Shown here: piece after piece, positions 8,653 to 18,846 of the stretch
How positions within the stretch are numbered: position 1 is the stretch's first letter
Layout of the letters: every line of letters begins with the position of its first letter
DNA from: an uncultured beta proteobacterium
GTDB taxonomy: Bacteria > Pseudomonadota > Gammaproteobacteria > Burkholderiales > Burkholderiaceae
NCBI GenBank assembly: GCA_903871735.1
Contig: CAIQHU010000178.1
Coordinates: forward strand, 1-62,706
Direction: 5' to 3'
DNA: 62,706 bases
Program-made: the position numbers and the translations under genes
Notes under the pieces: generated by a model
Told to the model about the DNA's origin: nothing
The model's database searches: none
The model's input: the letters and a program-made list of their open reading frames with translations, nothing else

Positions 8653-10212
8653 ATGGACACACAAGTTGACCGATTTAAGATCCCGTACCTTGTAGAGGCA
8701 GAAAATGTCTTTCCTGAGGGATCTCGAGTCATTGTTATCGGCTCAGGGTTTGGTGGGCTTGCTGCAGCGATTCGGTTAGCGGTTAAGGGCTATGAAGTGA
8801 CTGTCCTCGAAAAATTGGATGCGCCGGGTGGTCGAGCATATGTGCATCACCGCAACGGTTACACCTTTGATGCTGGACCAACCATTATTACGGCGCCATT
8901 TTTGTTAGAAGAATTATGGCAGTTGTGTGGTAAATCGATGGCAGATGATATTGATTTACGTTTAATGGATCCCTTCTATCAGGTGCGATTTAATGATGGG
9001 CGCATTTTTAATTACACCGGTGATCCCGAAAAAATGCGGCACGAAGTGGCTAAATTTTCTCCAGAGGATTTACCCGGCTATGAGCGATTTTTACAAGAAG
9101 CAGAAAAATGCTATCGCTTAGGATTTCAAGATTTAAGTACGGTTGCTTTTACGACTTTTTGGGATTTATTAAAAGCCGTGCCGAGCATGATCAAAATGCG
9201 CGCCTGGGAGAGTATTTATCAATTAGTTGCGCGACACATTAAAAATCCGCAATTACGACAGGTGATGAGTTTTCACCCTTTGTTGATTGGTGGAAATCCT
9301 TTTTCTGTGACCGCGGTATATGCCCTGATTAATTCCTTAGAGCGTAAGTGGGGCGTACATTCTGTGATGGGTGGAACAGGTCAGCTCATCCTTGGCTTAG
9401 TGAAGCTGTTGCAAGGGCTTGGGGTCCAAATTCGCTATGACAGCACAGTCAGTAAAATTAATATTGAGAACAATCAAGTAACAGGGGTAACGCTTCAAAA
9501 TGGGCAGATTTTATTTGCCGATAAAGTGGTATCCAATGCTGATTCAGCATGGACTTATAAAAATTTGATAGAACCCCAACACCGCCAGCACTGGACAAAC
9601 CGTAAAATTGATCACGGTAGCTATTCCATGAGTTTATTTGTTTGGTATTTTGGGACGAATCAACCATATCCTGATGTGCCCCATCACATGATGCTTCTCG
9701 GAGATCGTTATCAAGGGTTATTAACAGATATCTTTCAGCGGCATATTTTGGCGGATGATTTTAGTTTATATTTACATCGCCCAACTGCTACAGACCCTTC
9801 TTTAGCACCACCTGGCTGTGATACTTTTTACGTCTTATCGCCTGTGCCGCATTTAGACAGTGGAACAGACTGGGCCGCGCAGACGGAGTCATACCGCTTG
9901 AAAATTCAGCGTTATTTAGAAAAAACAGTCTTACCGGGACTTGGTGAGCATTTGACGGAGTCGTTTTGCATGACGCCGCAGGATTTTAAAGATCGTTTGT
10001 TATCGGTCAAGGGTGCGGCTTTTGGTTTAGAGCCTTTACTTTTACAGAGTGCATGGTTTAGGCCCCACAATTTGAGTGAAGACGTGCAAGGCCTTTATAT
10101 GGTGGGGGCCAGTACGCACCCTGGCGCTGGCATTCCTGGAGTTTTATCCTCGGCGAAGGCTTTAGACAGTGTCATTCCTCAATTAATCCGGAAAAATAGT
10201 TATGTTAATTAA
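8653..10212 (+). CDS. crtI: CrtI, phytoene desaturase
   Basis: CrtI is the FAD-dependent desaturase that converts phytoene to neurosporene or lycopene in carotenoid synthesis. The 519-residue protein has the dinucleotide-binding motif VIGSGFGGLAAAIRL at about 28-42, the CrtI family segment DAPGGRAYVHHRNGYTFDAG, and the C-terminal signature GLYMVGASTHPGAGIPGV. It is about 20 residues longer at the N-terminus than CrtD in this window (17329-18846), a paralogue with a different step. The last 11 bases overlap crtB, so the pair is translationally coupled. Confidence 0.94.
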   Translation: MDTQVDRFKIPYLVEAENVFPEGSRVIVIGSGFGGLAAAIRLAVKGYEVTVLEKLDAPGGRAYVHHRNGYTFDAGPTIITAPFLLEELWQLCGKSMADDIDLRLMDPFYQVRFNDGRIFNYTGDPEKMRHEVAKFSPEDLPGYERFLQEAEKCYRLGFQDLSTVAFTTFWDLLKAVPSMIKMRAWESIYQLVARHIKNPQLRQVMSFHPLLIGGNPFSVTAVYALINSLERKWGVHSVMGGTGQLILGLVKLLQGLGVQIRYDSTVSKINIENNQVTGVTLQNGQILFADKVVSNADSAWTYKNLIEPQHRQHWTNRKIDHGSYSMSLFVWYFGTNQPYPDVPHHMMLLGDRYQGLLTDIFQRHILADDFSLYLHRPTATDPSLAPPGCDTFYVLSPVPHLDSGTDWAAQTESYRLKIQRYLEKTVLPGLGEHLTESFCMTPQDFKDRLLSVKGAAFGLEPLLLQSAWFRPHNLSEDVQGLYMVGASTHPGAGIPGVLSSAKALDSVIPQLIRKNSYVN

Positions 10213-11293
10213 ACAGTGGTTTGACTCGGGTTTTTTTGGAGGCCGTCAGCAATTAATTTCTGGCACATCAGGATCCTCAGAGGCAGACGTGAATCAATGT
10301 GAAGAGTTAATGCGTGGGGGCTCGAAATCATTTTTCTCTGCCTCACGCGTATTACCCAAGCGGGTGCGCTATCCAGCAATTGCTTTATATGCATTTTGTC
10401 GCTTAATGGATGACATTGTTGATGATGGCCAAGACGACGAACACATTATTTTGCAATTACAAAAGCGTTTAGATTTAATTTACGCTGGCACCCCAATGGC
10501 AGTTCCAGCTGATCGTGCTTTATCCGAAGTGGTTTTGCAATTTTCCATTCCAAAAACTTTATTAGAAGCCTTATTAGAGGGTTTTAAATGGGATAAGCAA
10601 GGTCGTCAATACGAATCGATTGAGGCTTTGTATGACTATGCAGCGCGCGTTGCTGGCTCGGTTGGGGCCATGATGTGCCTGATTATGGGTGTGAAGAATG
10701 ACCGGGCTTTAGCGCGAGCTTGTGAGTTGGGTTTAGCCATGCAGCTAACCAATATTGCCAGAGATGTTGGAGACGATGCCCGAAATGGCCGTTTATATTT
10801 ACCAAGGGCGTGGTTAAGAGAAGAGGGAGTAGATCCTGATGCATGGCTTCTAAAGCCCTGCTTTACGCCTGCAATTGCTCGGGTTGTTAACCGCTTATTA
10901 AAAAATGCTGATGAGCTATATGCGCGGTCACAAATCGGCATTGGCCAATTACCGCGCGATTGTCGTGCTGCAATTTTTGCCGCACGACTTGTCTATGCGC
11001 AGATTGGGCGAGAAATCGAGCGACATCATTTAGATTCGGTATCACGTCGCGCGGTCGTGTCTGGCATGCGAAAAAAAATATTAATGATTCGTTCTTTAGG
11101 TGCTTTTATTTATTCGAAGGGGGATGATCGTGACTTAGTTCCTATTCGAGCTATCCAGTATTTAGTCGACGCATCACCGAAAGAAAGTTCTAATAAAAAA
11201 CATACTGGTAGTTTTGAGCAGCGCATGATTTGCATTATTCATATCTTAGAAAAAGCTGAGTTACATCGGATGCAGTCTCATTTGCAGCAGTAA
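10202..11293 (+). CDS. crtB: CrtB, phytoene synthase
   Basis: CrtB condenses two geranylgeranyl diphosphates to phytoene, the first committed carotenoid step. The 363-residue protein has the two aspartate-rich Mg-diphosphate motifs of trans-isoprenyl head-to-head synthases: DDIVDD at about 70-75, and DVGDDARNGRLYLP beginning at about 188. The SKSFFSASRVLP segment near 42-52 is also typical. The first 25 or so residues are not conserved in character and the true start could be a little downstream. The ATG at 10202 overlaps crtI and is taken as the start for coupling. The next gene, on the other strand, ends 27 bases away. Confidence 0.94.
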   Translation: MLIKQWFDSGFFGGRQQLISGTSGSSEADVNQCEELMRGGSKSFFSASRVLPKRVRYPAIALYAFCRLMDDIVDDGQDDEHIILQLQKRLDLIYAGTPMAVPADRALSEVVLQFSIPKTLLEALLEGFKWDKQGRQYESIEALYDYAARVAGSVGAMMCLIMGVKNDRALARACELGLAMQLTNIARDVGDDARNGRLYLPRAWLREEGVDPDAWLLKPCFTPAIARVVNRLLKNADELYARSQIGIGQLPRDCRAAIFAARLVYAQIGREIERHHLDSVSRRAVVSGMRKKILMIRSLGAFIYSKGDDRDLVPIRAIQYLVDASPKESSNKKHTGSFEQRMICIIHILEKAELHRMQSHLQQ

Positions 11294-11320
11294 CCTTTGG
11301 CGATGAGTGAAAGACTGTTC

Positions 11321-12310
11321 TTAATTAGATGGATCCGTAGAAATAGGTTTTTCCCTCTGTACTTTTGCAAGTAAAAGCTCAGCCGCATCGATAGCTTCTT
11401 GGGCGTTTAGTCCGATGATATCTGCCTGAACTTGGGATATGAGTTCTGGATGAGCAATAAATAGTGGTCCACCAACCATGATGCCGACTTCGGGGTTTTT
11501 TGAAGCGTTTTTTAGAGTTTGAATGAAGTTATTGAGTTCTATAAATTGCTCTTGGATGCTGACAGAGATGCCGATTAGATCGAACCATTCATTGGAAGCT
11601 TTTGCGACTATTTCTGATTTTTGGGCGGATAACTCTCCCCAAACTTTCCAGCCAGCTTTCCTAAAGAATTCTGAAACCATGAATAATCCCAGAGTATGCT
11701 GGGATCCTGTCATCGGAATGAGCATCGCCTTGGGGCTATATTGCGAAGTCCGAGAATACTCTTGGAAAACGGGCGACAGATCATGCATAATTTGTTTCAT
11801 TCGCCACAGACCAATTGTCACGTCAACAAAAGAGCACATATCCTCATTCCACATCTCCCCAAGCCTTCTAGCGCTTGGCGAGATGAGGCGTAAATAAATT
11901 TCTTCTAGGGGAATGCCAGCAGCACAATAATCAGTAATGCGCTGTTCAGCTTGACTAGCGTCTTGTAGGATTAAGTCAACGAGTTCTTGTACTTTTTGAG
12001 GATGTTCGATGGACTCGGATAGGGCCTGTTTAGCTTGCTGCTGGCTTTCTGTATTCGGGTGTGAGGCGATCAACTGAGGAATAATACTTGTCTCAATCGT
12101 GTCGACTAGCCAGTTAAGGTGTTCTTGCGGACCCGCATGGATTGGCACACTGTGAGAAGAGGGTATAGGGGGTTTTTCTGGCAGGCATTCCTGCCAATTC
12201 TGTATATCTTGTTGATTAGAACTTGGAGATTGAAAAAATCTTGACTGGAAGTCTTCTAATGTCTCTGAGAGATGCGTTTTTATTTGGATGACAACTTCTT
12301 TAATTGGCAT
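11321..12310 (-). CDS. B12-binding regulator of AerR/PpaA type (copy 1)
   Basis: This protein has the architecture of AerR/PpaA-type photosynthesis regulators: a variable N-terminus, a helical domain (SPSARRLGEMWNEDMCSF, then VTIGLWR), and a C-terminal cobalamin-binding fold. The helical domain is homologous to the one preceding B12 domains in light and antirepressor proteins. The motif GSQHTLGL supplies the histidine of a DxHxxG-like B12 site (His205 counting from the ATG at 12310), and MVGGPLF marks the late glycine-rich strand. Known members antagonise PpsR/CrtJ in a light-dependent, cobalamin-dependent way; that role here is inferred. A TTG start at 12352 would add 14 residues; neither start has a clear ribosome site. 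It is divergent from bchH and has a paralogue at 21029-21928. Confidence 0.85.
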   Translation of the reverse strand: MPIKEVVIQIKTHLSETLEDFQSRFFQSPSSNQQDIQNWQECLPEKPPIPSSHSVPIHAGPQEHLNWLVDTIETSIIPQLIASHPNTESQQQAKQALSESIEHPQKVQELVDLILQDASQAEQRITDYCAAGIPLEEIYLRLISPSARRLGEMWNEDMCSFVDVTIGLWRMKQIMHDLSPVFQEYSRTSQYSPKAMLIPMTGSQHTLGLFMVSEFFRKAGWKVWGELSAQKSEIVAKASNEWFDLIGISVSIQEQFIELNNFIQTLKNASKNPEVGIMVGGPLFIAHPELISQVQADIIGLNAQEAIDAAELLLAKVQREKPISTDPSN

Positions 12311-12499
12311 TTTTTTATTGAATAGATTAATTGTTGAATACGAATAACCCAAAAAAGAAGTTTTGTGTCTCTACTCGAGTAATTGATATTTTTTATACAG
12401 TGACTTATTAAACCATAGGTGAATAATTTTTTTCATGCTCTAGGGTAAGTGATATCTAGGGTTAATACTAATATGTAAATATCAATAGTCGTATCATTA

Positions 12500-12517
12500 T
12501 GTAACAATTAATTTACA
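12500..12517. promoter_or_regulatory. PpsR/CrtJ-type box upstream of bchH
   Basis: TGTAACAATTAATTTACA is an exact TGT-N12-ACA match to the PpsR/CrtJ operator consensus and a partial palindrome. It lies 41 bases before the bchH start, in the 247-base divergent region shared with the B12-type regulator gene, so it could control both. Confidence 0.7.
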
Positions 12518-12557
12518 CTCGTTTTTTGGCATTATTTGTTTACCTGAAGAAAGGTTA

Positions 12558-15500
12558 ATGGTGGGGCAATCTGTAGAAAACAAGCCTGTTTTGAACTTCA
12601 ATTTGGTTTTGCTGACGATGGATACGCATTTAAATAGTGCGGCCAAGCGAGCACAAGCTCGCCTACAAAAAAATATCCCTGGATTTCATTTAAGTGTCCA
12701 TTCGGCTAGCGAGTACAGTGCATCTGATAAATCGTTAGTGGCCTGTAAAAAAGATATTGCTACAGCTGATTTAATAGTAGTCACTATGCTCTTTTTAGAA
12801 GATCATTATTTGCCGATCCTAGAGGATTTAAAGCAACGGCGTGAAAATTGTGATGCAATCGTTTGTGCAATGTCTGCTGGTGAAGTTGTCAAGCTAACGC
12901 GCATGGGTAAGCTCGATATGAGTAAGCCAGCGAGTGGTCCGATGGCGTTTTTGAAAAAACTAAGAGGTAAAGCGGGTAAAGATAAAACGGCGACTGCAGG
13001 TGCGAAGCAGATGAAAATGCTGAACTTCATCCCCAAAATGTTGAAATTTATTCCTGGGACTGCACAGGATGTACGGGCTTATTTTCTGGCTCTGCAATAT
13101 TGGCTTGGAGGGTCAGAAGATAATCTTTTCAATATGATGAATTATTTGATGCATCGTTACGCAGACGATTCAAAAGCATTCGTTAAAAAGAATATCAAGG
13201 TGATTGAGCCTGTTCAGTATCCTGATCTTGGGGTGTATCACCCGCGGATGAAAAATCGCTTTAGCTCAGATTTGGATGATTTACCTACAGTCATTCCTGA
13301 TAAGAGAGCACGTGGAAAAGTTGGATTATTACTTTTACGTTCGTACTTGATCTCAGGTAATAGCGGACATTATGACCCAGTGATTGTTGCCCTTGAGGCG
13401 CAGGGGTTTCAAGTCGTTCCTACCTTTGCAGCTGGTTTAGACTCACGACCTGCGATTGACGCTTTTTTTATGAAGAATGGCAAAGTAACTATAGATGCCC
13501 TAGTTTCTTTGACAGGTTTTTCTCTAGTAGGTGGCCCAGCGTATAACGATGCCAAAGCTGCCGAAGAAATTTTAACTAAACTCAATGTGCCCTATATTGC
13601 AGCCCACCCTGTGGAGTTTCAAAACTTAGAGCAGTGGGGTGGTTCAGACCGTGGTTTAATGCCGGTTGAAAGTACCATCATGGTTGCTATTCCGGAACTA
13701 GACGGCGCGACTGTGCCAATGGTTTATGGTGGTCGCCCGGGAGCTGCTAAAACAACCTGTCAGGGATGTGAACAACGGTGTACTTTTACGGAGGAGCAAA
13801 ATCCACAGGATATGTTCACCTGTATTGAGCGAACCGCTATGTTGGCGGCGCGAGTGGCTAAGCTAGTTGACCTGCGTAAATCAGAGAACGCCCACCGAAA
13901 AATTGCCATCGTCATTTTTAATTTTCCGCCGAATGCTGGCAATATTGGCAGTGCAGCCTATTTAAGTGTTTTTGAGTCCTTGCATCATGTCTTAGTAGAG
14001 ATGCGTCAGAATGGCTATACGGTAGAAGTCCCTTCGACCGTCGATGAGTTACGGGAACAGATTTTAATCGGGAATGCAAAGCAGTATGGAGCTGATGCGA
14101 ATGTGCATACGCTGATACCCACGAGTGAGCATATTCAAGGTGAACGATGGCTCAAGGAAATTGAATCGCAATGGGGTCCAGCGCCAGGCAAACAATTATC
14201 AAATGGTAACGGTATTTTTGTTTTAGGTAAGCAGTTTGGCAACATCTTCATTGCGGTGCAGCCCTCATTTGGTTATGAGGGAGATCCAATGCGGCTATTA
14301 TTCGAAAAAGGTTTTGCACCAACGCACGCATTTTCAGCCTTTTATCGATACTTAAAAGAAGGTTTTGAAGCCAGTGCAGTATTGCATTTTGGGACACATG
14401 GAGCACTGGAGTTTATGCCTGGTAAGCAAACTGGCATGAGTGGTGGTTGTTGGCCTGATCGGATGATTAGCACCTTGCCGAATTTTTATTTATACGCCTC
14501 AAATAATCCCTCTGAGGGAGCAATTGCCAAGCGTCGAGCTGGCGCAACATTAATTAGCTACTTAACACCGCCCGTTACGCAAGCTGGTTTATATGCTGGT
14601 TTAGCCGATTTAAAATCTTCTATTGAGCGCTGGCGCGCTCTAGAACCAGCCGCCGATATTCAGCGCAGAGATTTAACAATATTAGTGCAAGCCCAGGCTG
14701 CCCAAATTGATTTATGTCCGGCGCAGCCATTGTGGGAGACGCAGGATATCCATGCTTTAGAAAAGCGCGTATCTGATTTATTTAATGCCTTACTAGAGTT
14801 GGAATATACCTTGATACCCCATGGGTTACATGTCGTTGGTCAGGTTCCCAATGAGTCTGAGCGTTCTGGTTTATTACAAGCTATGCTGGAGGTATCGCTG
14901 GGTCAGCCACCTCAAGATGGCGTTGTAAAAGATTTGTTAGGCGGTTTGTCTAGTGACCAGATTGTGATCAAATATCCTAGTCTCCTAGAAAATGTTGAAC
15001 AGGAACAATTAATCATTTTGTTAGATAAGATGATTGCGTCTAATCAGTTGATGTTACAAGAAACCGAAGTGGCTGGCATTTTAAAGGCTTTGGATGGTCA
15101 CTATATTGCCCCTGCTGCCGGTGGTGATGTGATGCGAAATCCCGATGTCTTACCAACAGGTAGAAATTTGCATGGCTTTGATCCGTTCAGAATCCCCAGT
15201 GTGTTTGCTGTTCAGGATGGTGCTAAGCAAGCACAAAAAATTGTTGAAAAATATATGGCAGATGGTAATACGATACCAGAGTCAATTGCCATCGTATTGT
15301 GGGGTAGTGATAATTTGAAGTCTGAGGGTGGTCAAATAGGTCAAGCTTTGGCTTTAATGGGGGCTCTACCAAGATTTGATAGTTACGGTCGTCTCGCAGG
15401 TGCGACTTTAATTCCTCTAGCTGAACTAGGTCGACCAAGAATTGATGTCGTGATTACTTTATCGGGTATTTTTAGAGACTTAATGCCTTTACAAATTAAG

Positions 15501-16358
15501 TTGTTAGCGGAAGCTGCTTTTCTCGCTGTGAGTGCAGATGAGCCACTAGAGCAAAATTTTATTCGTAAACATGCTTTGGCTTATCAAGAGGAGCACGGTT
15601 GCGATCTAGAGACAGCTGCTTTACGCGTTTATGGCAATGCAGATGGGGCTTATGGTGCTAATGTCAGCAATATGATTGAAAGTAGCGTGTGGGACGAAGA
15701 GGATGAATTAGCCGAGACCTACACCAGAAGAAAAGGTTTTGCATTTGGTAAAGCGGGCAAGCCAATACAAAATAATCAAATTTTAAAAAGTGTTTTAAGC
15801 AATGTTGATTTGACCTATCAAAATCTCGATTCGATGGAGCTTGGGGTGACCACGATCGATAATTATTTTGACACTCTCGGCGGCATTACAAGAGCCGTTA
15901 GACGTGCCAAAGGTGGTCAGGACGTACCAGTTTATATTGGCGACCAGACTAAGGGTGAGGGGGCTGTTCGTAGTCTTTCTGAGCAAGTCTCTTTGGAGAC
16001 TAGAACGCGAATGCTCAATCCAAAATGGTATGAGGGAATGCTGGAGCATGGTTATGAGGGTGTTCGTCAGATTGAGGTGCACATTACGAATACGATGGGT
16101 TGGTCGGCAACGACTGGTCAGGTACAGCCATGGGTTTATAAGCAATTAACAGAGACCTTTTTACTAGATCCCAAGATGCGTGAGCGCTTAGCCCAGTTAA
16201 ACCCTACGGCCGCTTTAAGAATGGGTAATCGCTTGTCGGAGGCCTCCCAAAGAAATTACTGGCAACCCACTGAGCTCATGAAAAATCAAATGCAACAAGC
16301 TAACGATGATTTAGAAGATCGATTAGAAGGGGTTTATGACGGTGTTCAGGTTGCTTGA
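12558..16358 (+). CDS. bchH: BchH, magnesium chelatase subunit H
   Basis: BchH is the large porphyrin-binding subunit of Mg-chelatase, which inserts Mg2+ into protoporphyrin IX at the branch point to bacteriochlorophyll. The 1266-residue protein matches the family in length and in its CobN/BchH segments, for example LHFGTHGALEFMPGKQTG near 610-630 and the cysteine-rich TTCQGCEQRCTF near 398-409. The start ATG follows GAAAGG by 5 bases. It is a single-gene unit between divergent and convergent minus-strand genes. The BchI and BchD partner subunits are not in this window. A PpsR-type box sits just upstream. Confidence 0.96.
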   Translation: MVGQSVENKPVLNFNLVLLTMDTHLNSAAKRAQARLQKNIPGFHLSVHSASEYSASDKSLVACKKDIATADLIVVTMLFLEDHYLPILEDLKQRRENCDAIVCAMSAGEVVKLTRMGKLDMSKPASGPMAFLKKLRGKAGKDKTATAGAKQMKMLNFIPKMLKFIPGTAQDVRAYFLALQYWLGGSEDNLFNMMNYLMHRYADDSKAFVKKNIKVIEPVQYPDLGVYHPRMKNRFSSDLDDLPTVIPDKRARGKVGLLLLRSYLISGNSGHYDPVIVALEAQGFQVVPTFAAGLDSRPAIDAFFMKNGKVTIDALVSLTGFSLVGGPAYNDAKAAEEILTKLNVPYIAAHPVEFQNLEQWGGSDRGLMPVESTIMVAIPELDGATVPMVYGGRPGAAKTTCQGCEQRCTFTEEQNPQDMFTCIERTAMLAARVAKLVDLRKSENAHRKIAIVIFNFPPNAGNIGSAAYLSVFESLHHVLVEMRQNGYTVEVPSTVDELREQILIGNAKQYGADANVHTLIPTSEHIQGERWLKEIESQWGPAPGKQLSNGNGIFVLGKQFGNIFIAVQPSFGYEGDPMRLLFEKGFAPTHAFSAFYRYLKEGFEASAVLHFGTHGALEFMPGKQTGMSGGCWPDRMISTLPNFYLYASNNPSEGAIAKRRAGATLISYLTPPVTQAGLYAGLADLKSSIERWRALEPAADIQRRDLTILVQAQAAQIDLCPAQPLWETQDIHALEKRVSDLFNALLELEYTLIPHGLHVVGQVPNESERSGLLQAMLEVSLGQPPQDGVVKDLLGGLSSDQIVIKYPSLLENVEQEQLIILLDKMIASNQLMLQETEVAGILKALDGHYIAPAAGGDVMRNPDVLPTGRNLHGFDPFRIPSVFAVQDGAKQAQKIVEKYMADGNTIPESIAIVLWGSDNLKSEGGQIGQALALMGALPRFDSYGRLAGATLIPLAELGRPRIDVVITLSGIFRDLMPLQIKLLAEAAFLAVSADEPLEQNFIRKHALAYQEEHGCDLETAALRVYGNADGAYGANVSNMIESSVWDEEDELAETYTRRKGFAFGKAGKPIQNNQILKSVLSNVDLTYQNLDSMELGVTTIDNYFDTLGGITRAVRRAKGGQDVPVYIGDQTKGEGAVRSLSEQVSLETRTRMLNPKWYEGMLEHGYEGVRQIEVHITNTMGWSATTGQVQPWVYKQLTETFLLDPKMRERLAQLNPTAALRMGNRLSEASQRNYWQPTELMKNQMQQANDDLEDRLEGVYDGVQVA

Positions 16359-16411
16359 CGTACTGGAGATTTAAAATGAAATTGAGTTACCTCGATTGAA
16401 TGAAGCATCAT

Positions 16412-17488
16412 CTAGGACAAAAATTTTGGAATTCTAGGCATTCTCCAAGGTAGCATGAGGCGAACAATCGTCGAAGAAAATCGTGGGATATTGAGAGTTT
16501 CATGCATTGCTACAATGTTTTCACCTAACCAGTTAGCACCCAAAATAGACCGAGTATAAAAGGGCGTATCTTCTAGATTTTGTATGACCTTGACTGGTGA
16601 CTGTTCACTGCGAAGGTGGCGTTTAATTCTCCAAAGGCTCATTGGTAATGCATACCTAGGCCCTGAACTGACATCTTCAACTTGCCCCGATTTAGTAAAC
16701 CGAAGTGCTAATAGCGAATTTTTGCCACTTTTTTCTCGAACGTCATAAATCACCACTGTACTTCCATCAGACATTAAGGCTCTAGCCCAGTCCCACTCTA
16801 AAAATGGTTGATCAATCGCTTCATCACCTTCATTGGAGTCCAGATAGGCGTGGCCATGCCATCGTATATTTGGATTAGATAACTGTACTTCGACTCGCGC
16901 AGTTGGCGCTAAAGGTCCCCAGCGATGTTTTTTCCCAGCGTCGAGCGGGACAGAATAATTAAAAAGTGTCTCTGGGTACACTTTGATTTGCCCCCGTACG
17001 GACTGAAAAAAAGGCACAGCTCTCTCGTGTATATCAATAATCAGGGCTTGGCCATCCCAATGCAGTTGGCTTGGACCAATTTGAAAGCGCTCTTCGTCGC
17101 GATAAATCCATTTGCCACCTCGTTCAGTCATTGTCCAACGTTTTTTTCCTGGACTATAGACAGCAACATTCAGGCAGCAGTATTGATTTGGATCGGCAGG
17201 ACTCCTTTGATTTGCCCAGGCATAGTATGGAGAAAAAACACTACCAACAAAAGCGATGATCGTAATGCCGTGTTGTCCATCGTCACTGATTGCATCGATG
17301 TACCACCACAAATAACCACCATGAGGGACTACTTGGTCAAAGCGTGGTGCTCCATGAGGGTGGCGGCCGCCAATCGACCGGATAGAGCTGCCATTGGGAC
17401 TCCCGGACCTGGATGAACGCTGCCCCCCGCTAGGTAGAGATTGTGGATTGCTGATTTGGAACTGGGGCGTGCAAAGGAGCTCATCCAA
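16412..17488 (-). CDS. crtC: CrtC, carotenoid 1,2-hydratase (hydroxyneurosporene synthase)
   Basis: CrtC adds water to the terminal double bond of neurosporene or lycopene to give the 1-hydroxy carotenoid of the spheroidene pathway. The conserved start of the family (APRFDQVVPHGGYLWWYIDA, then GSVFSPYYAWA) begins at about 17350, within the end of crtD. No ATG or GTG lies in frame near that point. The nearest standard start is a TTG at 17488, used here, with an ATG only at 17635; a rare ATT at 17374 would fit the usual family N-terminus better. The start is therefore unresolved. The gene overlaps crtD in a different frame and shares an operon with crtD and crtA. Confidence 0.88.
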   Translation of the reverse strand: MDELLCTPQFQISNPQSLPSGGQRSSRSGSPNGSSIRSIGGRHPHGAPRFDQVVPHGGYLWWYIDAISDDGQHGITIIAFVGSVFSPYYAWANQRSPADPNQYCCLNVAVYSPGKKRWTMTERGGKWIYRDEERFQIGPSQLHWDGQALIIDIHERAVPFFQSVRGQIKVYPETLFNYSVPLDAGKKHRWGPLAPTARVEVQLSNPNIRWHGHAYLDSNEGDEAIDQPFLEWDWARALMSDGSTVVIYDVREKSGKNSLLALRFTKSGQVEDVSSGPRYALPMSLWRIKRHLRSEQSPVKVIQNLEDTPFYTRSILGANWLGENIVAMHETLNIPRFSSTIVRLMLPWRMPRIPKFLS

Positions 17489-18846
17489 CCGTGGGTTGCC
17501 ATGCCATAAAGGGCTCCCCCGGTTGCTGGAAATAGTTGGTGAAACATCTGTGGCGTAGTGCGAATGGTATTGGCAGTTGTCGGATATATTTCTAGACCAC
17601 TCTGAGCTAGGAGGGAAAAGACTTGTTGTTCGCATTGGGCAATTTCCTTATCGTTTGGTGGTTGATCACCATTGGCTGGCGCGTTTACTAGGATTAATAA
17701 TCGTTCAGTGAGTTGCTGAGTTGATAGCTCAGTTAATGGCTTATCTGGGTTACCGTGCAATCGATCTTGAGCGCAAATATAAACAGTTGGGTGCGTAGGT
17801 AAGCGATTTTGTTGAAAGATATCGGTAAATTCTTGATCGTAATTTTGATCAAAAAAGACGTTATGACGACTGAGTTCAAAAGAGCTTTTCGGTATTTGCA
17901 TAGACCAGGTCATTGCAGAAAGTGATCGTCCCGTTGGCGATACTGGAGTTGCTAAACGCGTTTGCTCGCCCAGTAGGCCGGTGGATAGGGCAGCAACATC
18001 CCCATTAAAAATAATACTATCAGCAGGAATGAATTCACCACTCTGAAGTTCAACCCCTCGCACGTAATTTTGGTGAGTTTGTATGCGTAGGGCCGTTTGA
18101 CCCGTGATGATTTTTGCGCCGCGATTTGTAGCTAGTCGAGCAATGGTTTGGGGAATAGCAATCATGCCTTCTTTGACTGACCATACTCCAAGCATTTCAA
18201 CGTGGGCAATGAGCATCAGGGTCGCAGGGGCTAAATACGGTGATGAGCCACAATAGGTCGAGTATCTACCAAATAATTGTTGTAAGCGTGGGTCTGGAAA
18301 AAACTGCTCGAGGGATTTCCATAACGAGCTAAACGGACCAATATGAAGGAGTGATTTCGTCCCAGAGATTCCTAGTTGGGTGATCATACTGGTAAATGAC
18401 GGGCGTTTACCTTTGATATATGGTTTTTCTAGGGCGTTATAAACCTGTTTACTCACCTCGCAAAATTCTAAAAATAAACGTTCTTGTTTGATACCAGAAA
18501 AGTCTCGAATTGCCTGAGCACTTTTTGAAATATCAGCATATAAATTGAAAGAGTCTTTCTGCCAATAATGTTTTGCTAGGACCGATAATTCTTGGATATC
18601 TACTTCTTTTTCGAAATTGCAATCACACGCTTGAAAAAGTTCATCGAACACCCAGCGCATGGTGAATACGGTTGGACCAGAATCAATGCCAATGCCTGCA
18701 CCATGCACATCAACTTGGCGAATTTTGCCACCCACCGTAGGCATTTTTTCGATGAGGGTAACATCATAGCCATGGTGCGCTAGTTCGAGGCAGGCTGTTA
18801 ATCCGGCAATGCCGCCGCCGATAATTGCAACTCGGTGTTTACTCAA
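17329..18846 (-). CDS. crtD: CrtD, 1-hydroxycarotenoid 3,4-desaturase (methoxyneurosporene dehydrogenase)
   Basis: CrtD introduces the C3-C4 double bond into hydroxylated or methoxylated neurosporene in the spheroidene branch. The 505-residue protein begins with the FAD-binding AIIGGGIAGLTACLELAHHG motif (about 8-27), shows VGGKIRQ near 39-44, and ends with the carotenoid-oxidoreductase signature LYLAGGSVHPGPGVPMAALS. Its position between crtA and crtC and the HGAGIGIDSGPTV segment favour CrtD over a second CrtI. It overlaps crtA by 8 bases and runs into crtC, so crtA-crtD-crtC form one minus-strand unit. Confidence 0.93.
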   Translation of the reverse strand: MSKHRVAIIGGGIAGLTACLELAHHGYDVTLIEKMPTVGGKIRQVDVHGAGIGIDSGPTVFTMRWVFDELFQACDCNFEKEVDIQELSVLAKHYWQKDSFNLYADISKSAQAIRDFSGIKQERLFLEFCEVSKQVYNALEKPYIKGKRPSFTSMITQLGISGTKSLLHIGPFSSLWKSLEQFFPDPRLQQLFGRYSTYCGSSPYLAPATLMLIAHVEMLGVWSVKEGMIAIPQTIARLATNRGAKIITGQTALRIQTHQNYVRGVELQSGEFIPADSIIFNGDVAALSTGLLGEQTRLATPVSPTGRSLSAMTWSMQIPKSSFELSRHNVFFDQNYDQEFTDIFQQNRLPTHPTVYICAQDRLHGNPDKPLTELSTQQLTERLLILVNAPANGDQPPNDKEIAQCEQQVFSLLAQSGLEIYPTTANTIRTTPQMFHQLFPATGGALYGMATHGWMSSFARPSSKSAIHNLYLAGGSVHPGPGVPMAALSGRLAAATLMEHHALTK

